From contig JAHEIV010000109.1 in the NCBI GenBank assembly GCA_024639205.1, positions 1 through 8,404 of the forward strand: a stretch of DNA of 8,404 nt, read 5' to 3'. A program made the position numbers and the translations under genes. The stretch comes from Deltaproteobacteria bacterium (GTDB lineage Bacteria; Desulfobacterota; Desulfobacteria; Desulfobacterales; SG8-13). The stretch's first letter is position 1; the number at the start of each line of letters is the position of its first letter. Below, in pieces: positions 1 to 6,000 of the stretch. The notes beneath the pieces are model-generated. The model saw only the letters and a program-made list of their open reading frames with translations, was not told where the DNA came from and did no database searches.

Positions 1-959
1 GCATCGCCAGTCAGCAGTGCCGAAAACTGTTCCAGGTTCGAAGGTTGAATCGGCGCGCCGGCGGAGATCACCCGTTTCAGGGAGGGCAGGACAATTTGGT
101 GCTGCTTTCCGTAGAATCCGACCCGGTTTAGCAGGGCCGGTGATGCGAACATGTTGGTTACGCCGTGATCGACAATCGCCTCGATGATTTTTGTCGGATC
201 GACTTCAGCCGGGCGGGTGGGGTCCATGTCCGGGATGACGGCGGTCATCCCCAAGGCCGGGTCGAATAGCGCAAACAGCGGGAAGGTGGGCAGATCGATC
301 TCATCGGTAGCGATGCCATACTGGGTTTTGATTCGCGTGATCTGGGCATCGAAAATACCGTGCGTGTAAACCACCCCCTTGGCCGGACCCGTGCTACCGG
401 TGGTAAACAGGATTGCAGCCGTTTCGTCACGGTTTGTGCCGGCCAGCGGCAAGAACTCGCTTGATTGCCGCCGTATTGCCTTCAATGTGTGGCCGCTCCA
501 GAACCAGCGTCTGCCGGCCGTTACCCAGGTCCGCACCGAACGGAAAAATCTCGGATAGAGGACTCTCAGGATGTGCGCTTTGGGAATACCGATAAAGGCC
601 GACGGATTCGATTCCCGAAAACACGCGACCATGCGACGAATGCCCATGCCGGGATCGACAACCACCGGAACCGCGCCGGTTTTGAAAAGAGCGAAGATCA
701 GGGCGAAAAACTCCAGGCCCGGCGGGACCATCACCGCTGTGCGGGTTCCCCGTCCCATCCCGGCGGCTGCCAAGCCCCGGGCAATGGCGTCGGATTCACG
801 ATCGAGCTGTCGAAAGGTCAAGTGGGCATAGGTCATTCGGCCGTGTCGATCACGTCCCGCCGGGCAGAGCGCTGCTTTTTTATCGGGCTGCACCCGGGCC
901 ATTCGTCGCAGATGCGAGGCAATGTTGAACCTGTCACTGTCGGGTTTACGGGATTTCAT
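1..959 (-). CDS. oleC: OleC, beta-lactone synthetase (AMP-dependent synthetase fold), 3' end outside window
   Basis: ATP-dependent enzyme that converts the 2-alkyl-3-hydroxy acid made by OleD into a beta-lactone, the substrate of OleB. I translated the minus strand from ATG 959 to the left edge: 319 codons, open throughout, with no frameshift. It starts MKSRKPDSDRFNIASHLRRM. The adenylate-binding P-loop FTTGSTGPAKGV is at 185-196. LPTFPLFALFDPALGM (223-238) and IPDMDPTRPA (242-251) are hallmarks of OleC that I recognise and that ordinary acyl-CoA synthetases lack. SAGAPI (299-304) is the equivalent of the A4-type loop. Full-length OleC is about 550 residues, so around 230, including the C-terminal lid domain, are missing. 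The start is supported by a good ribosome site 8 nt upstream. OleD, the usual next gene, is not in the window. Confidence 0.94.
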   Translation of the reverse strand, partial: MKSRKPDSDRFNIASHLRRMARVQPDKKAALCPAGRDRHGRMTYAHLTFRQLDRESDAIARGLAAAGMGRGTRTAVMVPPGLEFFALIFALFKTGAVPVVVDPGMGIRRMVACFRESNPSAFIGIPKAHILRVLYPRFFRSVRTWVTAGRRWFWSGHTLKAIRRQSSEFLPLAGTNRDETAAILFTTGSTGPAKGVVYTHGIFDAQITRIKTQYGIATDEIDLPTFPLFALFDPALGMTAVIPDMDPTRPAEVDPTKIIEAIVDHGVTNMFASPALLNRVGFYGKQHQIVLPSLKRVISAGAPIQPSNLEQFSALLTGD

Positions 960-967
960 CCGGCATA

Positions 968-973
968 CCCCCT
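968..973 (-). promoter_or_regulatory. Ribosome binding site of oleC
   Basis: AGGGGG on the minus strand, 8 nt before ATG 959, in the 44 nt gap after the oleB stop. It decides the start: another ATG at 967-965 is out of frame and meets a stop after six codons. This is the only clear Shine-Dalgarno sequence among the starts visible here. Confidence 0.7.
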
Positions 974-1003
974 GCCGCCGCGGCCATATCACAGCCTGTT
1001 CGG

Positions 1004-1915
1004 TTATAGTCGATGGCGCTCTAAAAAGTTGGTAACCAGGGCAACGATTTTGTCCGGCACATCTTCCAGTACGTAATGTCCGGCCCCTGCAAAGCAGTGG
1101 GTTTCGGCCCGCGGAAACCGGCGAACCCATTCGTTCAGGTAGTCCCGGTCGAACACAAAATCCTCTGCACCCCAGCAGATCAGCGTTGGAAGGTGTGCCA
1201 GGGTCGCAAGCCGATCGCCCACGTCTTTGACCAGCGCATAGCTGGGATCCGAATCCTTTATCGGAATGTCTTGTACGAATTTCAACGTTGCCAGCCGGTT
1301 GCGCCAGCTGTTGTAAGGCGCCGTCAATCCGGCACGTACCGCCGGCGCCAGGTTCTTGCGGGCCGCCATCCAGAGGGCGCCGCGGCTAAAAAGATTGAGG
1401 CCCAGAACGGCCGGCACGGCCAGCGGTTTGAGATTGCGGATGATCTTCAGCCGCAACGGCAGCCGCTTGCCATGCGGGGGGAGGAAAGCGGCTGTGTTCA
1501 GGATCACCAGGCGGCCGAATCGCTCCGGGTGCTCAACGGCCAGCGCCAGGCCGATCAGCCCGCCCCAGTCATGCACCACAAGTGTCAATTTCTCCCTCAG
1601 CTGCAGGTGATCCAGCAGGGCTTGCAGGTCCTCTACCCGGTTCGCCGCGCGGTAAGGATACGAAACCGAATCGGGTTTGTCTGAAAGACCGCAGCCCATG
1701 TGGTCCGGCACCACGGTACGAAAGTGCGGGGACAGGGCTTTGACCAGCGCGCGATAGTAGAAAGACCAGGTTGGATTTCCATGGACCATCACTACCGGGT
1801 CACCGACCCCTTCGTCCAGGTAATGATACCGCAGCCCGTTACGCTCCAGGAAGTGGGGCTCGAAAGGATACAGGTTGCGAAACCGTTTTGTGTCTACAGA
1901 TTTGCCGGTTTTCAT
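1004..1915 (-). CDS. oleB: OleB, beta-lactone decarboxylase (alpha/beta-hydrolase, haloalkane-dehalogenase-like)
   Basis: In olefin biosynthesis OleB removes CO2 from the cis-beta-lactone made by OleC to give a cis-alkene. The fold is that of haloalkane dehalogenases: oxyanion motif HGNPTWSFYYR (45-55), nucleophile D116 in VVHDWGGLIG, acid D252 in WGAEDFVFD and base H280 in AGAGHYVLED. I use ATG 1915 (303 residues): the Asp and His then fall close to the numbering I recall for Xanthomonas OleB (114 and 277), and PFEPHFLERNGLRYHYLDEG starts soon after, as in relatives. An upstream in-frame ATG at 1966 would add 17 residues with no family resemblance. Neither start has a well-spaced ribosome site; GGAG lies only 2 nt before 1915. 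The gene is separate from oleC, whereas some actinobacteria have an oleBC fusion. A true dehalogenase is unlikely given the oleA and oleC neighbours. Confidence 0.93.
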   Translation of the reverse strand: MKTGKSVDTKRFRNLYPFEPHFLERNGLRYHYLDEGVGDPVVMVHGNPTWSFYYRALVKALSPHFRTVVPDHMGCGLSDKPDSVSYPYRAANRVEDLQALLDHLQLREKLTLVVHDWGGLIGLALAVEHPERFGRLVILNTAAFLPPHGKRLPLRLKIIRNLKPLAVPAVLGLNLFSRGALWMAARKNLAPAVRAGLTAPYNSWRNRLATLKFVQDIPIKDSDPSYALVKDVGDRLATLAHLPTLICWGAEDFVFDRDYLNEWVRRFPRAETHCFAGAGHYVLEDVPDKIVALVTNFLERHRL

Positions 1916-2016
1916 GACTCCACACGATGGGAAAGGCCGGAATCCGGTTTGATGGTTTGAATCCATTCGTTTGAAACACGAGCATGTCGCATCACTGCAC
2001 CCGGCCGGGTTGAAAT
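1916..2016 (-). other. oleA-oleB intergenic region
   Basis: About 100 nt if oleB starts at 1915. It holds a 12-bp perfect palindrome ACCCGGCCGGGT (1999-2010) just after the oleA stop. With only 4 nt for a loop and no U-tract it is not a terminator. I see no promoter-like boxes. The region also holds the alternative upstream ATG (1966) of oleB. Confidence 0.5.
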
Positions 2017-3057
2017 TTACCAGTGAACTCCAAGCATCAGACAGTTCAAGCCGCTGCCGATTCCGAGAAAACCGACGCTGTCGCCCCGGGTGAGAAATTC
2101 GCGCTCGGAAGCGAGGGCAGCCGTAAGGGGCAGCGAGACCGATCCGATGTTGCCCAGGTAACGGAATGTGGTGAAATCCCGCTCTTGCGTCAGACCGATT
2201 GCCCGCAGGATGTGTTTCTGGTGGGTTTCACCGACCTGATGGCAGACAATCCGATCCGGTCGGGACTCGTCCCAGCCGAGCTCTTTTCGGAAATCCCGAA
2301 AGGTCGCCTGCCCCAGCGTCACACCGTTGCTGAGAATACCCATGGCGTCTGTTTCGATGAAATGCTGCCCATCGGATGCCGTCTCGGTATCTCCCCCCCA
2401 CATGCAAAGCCGATGAAACTCATTGGCGTGCCGGAATGTGCCACCCAATAGACGATGGCCGTCTTCGGAAAGCGTCCGGTCCGCCAGCAGGACAGCGACA
2501 GCACCCGAACCCCCGGTGAGCGTGGCGATGTTCTTTTTGAAAAACGCCATGTCGCCGGTTTCGTTCATCCGATCGATGGTACGCTCGACCACTTCCCGGG
2601 AAGCCTCACAGGCCACCGCCAGGCCTGCGCGGATCTGCCCGAGCTCGATGGCATTGGCTATCTGCACCATGCCGTTCAAAACGCCCAGGCAGGCGTTGGA
2701 TACATCGTAAACCGCGGCTCGCCGCTGGAGTTTCAAGCCATTAGAAACGGTGCAGGCGGTTGCCGGTTCTATGTGATCCCTGCAAACCGCGCCGTAGATC
2801 AGTGTATCGATGGCCTCGACTGGCACCTTCGAGGCGGCAATGGCTTTCAATCCGGCGCAAATGGCGCCGTCGGATACCCGGTAGCCCGTGTCCCAGAAAC
2901 GTCGCTCCTGAATGCCGGTCAGGGCTTCCAGCTGGCCCTGCTGCAGGCGCAATTTCCGATAAAGGGGCTGAAGGCGATTTTCCAGATCTTCGGAGGTAAC
3001 CACATTGGGAGGCAGTTCGTATCCGAAACTGTCGATGCGTACACGCGAGTACTTCAT
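2017..3057 (-). CDS. oleA: OleA, head-to-head fatty acyl condensing enzyme (thiolase fold)
   Basis: Non-decarboxylative Claisen condensation of two fatty acyl thioesters to a beta-keto acid, the first step of long-chain olefin biosynthesis. The 346 residues compare with about 338 in Xanthomonas OleA. Catalytic Cys is C123 (SNACLGVLNGM), His H273 (CHQVGETHQ) and Asn N303 (YLGNIGSVSLP). The key OleA-specific glutamate, used across the dimer interface, is E97 (RDHIEPATA). The Glu-Cys spacing (26) and His-Asn spacing (30) equal those of the Xanthomonas enzyme (E117, C143, H285, N315), which separates it from FabH. The N-terminus (RIDSFGYELPPNVVTSEDLENRLQPLY) matches the family, and the preceding in-frame codon run has no other start back to the pfaC stop, so ATG 3057 is firm. 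The only purine-rich stretch (AAGGAAA, 3072-3078) is about 14 nt away, so translation may be coupled to pfaC. Confidence 0.95.
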   Translation of the reverse strand: MKYSRVRIDSFGYELPPNVVTSEDLENRLQPLYRKLRLQQGQLEALTGIQERRFWDTGYRVSDGAICAGLKAIAASKVPVEAIDTLIYGAVCRDHIEPATACTVSNGLKLQRRAAVYDVSNACLGVLNGMVQIANAIELGQIRAGLAVACEASREVVERTIDRMNETGDMAFFKKNIATLTGGSGAVAVLLADRTLSEDGHRLLGGTFRHANEFHRLCMWGGDTETASDGQHFIETDAMGILSNGVTLGQATFRDFRKELGWDESRPDRIVCHQVGETHQKHILRAIGLTQERDFTTFRYLGNIGSVSLPLTAALASEREFLTRGDSVGFLGIGSGLNCLMLGVHW

Positions 3058-3087
3058 TGGCTTGGTTTCGATTTCCTTATCGCGGGT
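3058..3087 (-). other. pfaC-oleA junction (30 nt, in frame)
   Basis: Exactly ten sense codons (encoding T-R-D-K-E-I-E-T-K-P) separate the pfaC TAA from the oleA ATG, and both genes are in the same frame. No promoter or terminator fits in this space, which supports co-transcription. Confidence 0.8.
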
Positions 3088-6000
3088 TTACGGGTGGCCG
3101 GGAACCAGCTTTACACCGAAATCCCGCATCCTGTAAATGCAAAGTCCGTCGACACTGAGATAACCGGTGGCCTTGAGCTCCGGCAGAGGTTTTTCGCGAA
3201 CCTCCGTGATGAAGGCTTCCACCGAGATATCCCGGTTTTCCGGCAGAATCTGACCGCGGTATTTCCATTTATGCGGCGTGCTGAGCAACTGGCCGAAGCG
3301 GTGGCTGTCGGCCAAGTGCTTCCAGCGCTGAAGGGCCGCGAATTTCAAAAGCTGCAGAAAAGACTCCACTCCCAGGGACCCGGGGCACACGGGGTCCTGG
3401 TAAAAATGTGCACGGAAAAACCATTCTTGCGGATCGACCTTTTTGCTGCCACGGATGATTCCCAGGTGCCGGGGTCCGCCGGAAGGTAGATAGCGGTCGA
3501 TGCGGTCGATCATGCGAATGGCCTTTGCCGGCAGGCAGAGGCCTTTTGCCGTCCCAATGACGGTATCGGCCGGAGTCAGCGGTGCCGAGTCTTTCAGGAC
3601 GGTTCCGGAGACCGGATCCGCTTCCACTGAATCCTCCCGGAAGTGATCTTCACCGTCGGCCGGGATGCCTGTCTGCCCGGCCAGTGCCTGCAGGGTGAAA
3701 AAACCGAAGGAGGTCACCCCCTCCAAAACGGGCTGCCGATCCTGCAGGACCTGGAATTCGAATTCTTCGATGATGATGTCTCCCGCGCGGGATACCTTGG
3801 CCAACCGGCAGCGGGTGGTGAGGGTCCCGGCATCCGGTGCAACCTCACGATGCTGAACGCTGCGACCGTCCAGGTTCCGAAACCGCAAATCCTTTTCGCT
3901 TTTTAGCGCAGAACCGCACCAGGCGGCCAGCCAGCCACAGGATTGCAGTGCGGCTTCCATCAGCACGCTGTAAGGCATAACGCCGGTGCAGTCCGCTCGA
4001 AAGTACCAGTCGTCCGGTGATACGTCGGTCTCGGCCTCGATCCAGCCACCGGGTTCCAGAATTCCGGCAGGGGGTTCGGCCGTGACGATGCGGTCGATGA
4101 ATGAATACGGCGGGGCCGGCAGCCGTGCGAGAAAGCGGCCGCGGTCAAAACGGCGGTACGCGGCACCAAAGGCCTTGGAAGGCGTCCCGGTGGCAAACTC
4201 GATTATCTGGCTTCGATCGAAGACCAGCGCCCGTCCGTCCGGCTGCGCTGCGGAGGAACCTTGCGGTTGAGCGCGTTGTTGCCAGAACGACTCCAGCTCC
4301 TCCCGTGTGAGGCCGGTCATCTGCAGGGTCATGTCCGTAAACTGCACGATGTACTGCCCGTCGGCGATCATACGAGCATCGGCGATGGCGTAAGGCGCGG
4401 GCCGGTCGCCGATCTGCTTGATTTCCACCCGGTAGAGAACCTTGCGCGTACCGGGGGTGACCGGTCCCCGGCACTTCAGAACGCTTTTCACCCCGATCAC
4501 CGGTTCATACCGAACATCCGGCCGTGATGTGACCCAGCCGATGCGCTGCAAAAGCACCCGCAGGGTGTGCGCGCAACACTCATACATCAGGGTTCCGGGC
4601 ATGGTCATGTCGTCGACGAAGTGACAGGTCAGAAACCAGTCTTGCGGGTGGATGTCGGCTTCTGCAGTGATTTCTCCCAGGCCGAAACGACCGCCATGGG
4701 GATCGAATTGGACGATGCGATCGATCAGCTTCATCCTGCCGCCCGGCAGACGGAGGCCGGCGGCCGGTTTTACGTTTTCGAATGCCGGCCCGAAAGCCTT
4801 TTGCAACTCTCCGTTGCGCAGCGCCTCGACCTGGTCGTCATCGCAACGCCCGGCAGCGACCGGTACCAGGTCTTTGTACGTCCGCTGCTTTTGGCCGGAT
4901 CGAGAAACGGTTTCCGGCTCGATCGGCAGGATGCCTCCCGATCGACGGATTTCGTCTTCCGTGAAAAACCCGGCGCATCCGTCGGTCATGCTGATCAAAG
5001 GCTCTCCCGCGATGGAACCTTCAAAACGGAAAAAGAAAAGGATCGTCTCTCCCTGGCGGATGAACTTGTCGATGTGAATTTCGTAGCGAATGGTGTCTCC
5101 CGGTGAGGGCAACTCCCGGTGAAAAACGACGCTGGCATCCAGCAGGCGGTATGCCCGCTGCCCCTTCACTTTCAAATCGACCCCCAGGTAGGAGCAGAGG
5201 AAAAGATCGGCCTGACCGGCTTCCACGGCGATGCAAACCGGGGCGTGGCCGGCGTCCAGGTACCATGCGCCGGCTCGGACGTCGTGTTCGGTCACGATCC
5301 GCCCCGAGGTAAGAGACAGGGGTTGGCCTTCAATGGCTACGATGCGATCCACCAGCATCAGCGGCTCGTCCGGCAGCCGAACCCGGACGGGATAGACGTC
5401 GACTTCCGCCCAGTCGCCGCCGAGCACATCTGCCACCTTCCCCACGGCGAATTCCATGCATTGCTGCCGGGTAAATACCGGCGATCGGTCGGGTTTGCCG
5501 GCCGGGTCCGAAAGCGGCGAATCCGCCGGTCGGGGCCGGGCAGAGCGTTGCGAATCTGCGCTGGTGTCGATGTTGCGGGAAAACATCTCCTCCATCAAAC
5601 GGGTCTGCAGTTCAAAGGTTTGTGCGTAAGAGCGCGTGAGCTGTTCGGAGAACTGCAGGAAGGCATGGTGGGCGCGAGCGGTTGACTCGATACCGTTTTT
5701 CACCGATCTGAGGACGGCTGTCCGGGGTTCGGCAGTCCCATCGACAGTCCCCGATGGCTTCTCGACGACCGGGCGGCTGCCGTTCGGTGCAGCGCCGGCC
5801 GGCAGGGCAGGTGTGAGTACCGGCCCGCCGACTGCAACGCGCATCGATCTGCCTGTTTCCATTGCGACCGCTTTCGCTTGCGGTGCGAACCGTGGCTTGC
5901 TGTCGATCTCATCGGGCTGTTGATCGGCAGCCGGCCCTTGAACGGATTCCAGAACAGCCGCCATGGCTTCACCGGAGGCGGTTGCTGCGGCAACGCAGGC

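Noticed and set aside
1..959. Possible broken or frameshifted oleC
   Set aside because: Manual translation from ATG 959 to the left edge is open for 319 codons with family motifs in the right order. It only lacks a stop because the window ends.
465..1076. 203-codon open frame on the plus strand, opposite the oleC start
   Set aside because: Antisense to oleC and the oleB end; composition rich in Arg, Gly, Pro and His, typical of a shadow frame.
1004..1915. Haloalkane dehalogenase
   Set aside because: The fold and HDWGG motif are shared, but the position between oleA and oleC and the HGNPTWSFYYR region fit OleB, which is often mislabelled this way.
1999..2010. Perfect 12-bp palindrome ACCCGGCCGGGT after the oleA stop
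   Set aside because: Stem of at most 4 bp with a 4-nt loop and no T-run, so not a terminator; such GC palindromes arise by chance in GC-rich DNA. A factor-binding site cannot be shown from one copy.
2017..3057. FabH (3-oxoacyl-ACP synthase III)
   Set aside because: The OleA-specific Glu (E97), 26 residues before the Cys, and the ole neighbours argue against a housekeeping FabH.
2455..3489. 344-codon open frame on the plus strand, opposite oleA and the end of pfaC
   Set aside because: It crosses the pfaC-oleA junction antisense and shows no recognisable motif, while the minus strand has complete catalytic signatures.
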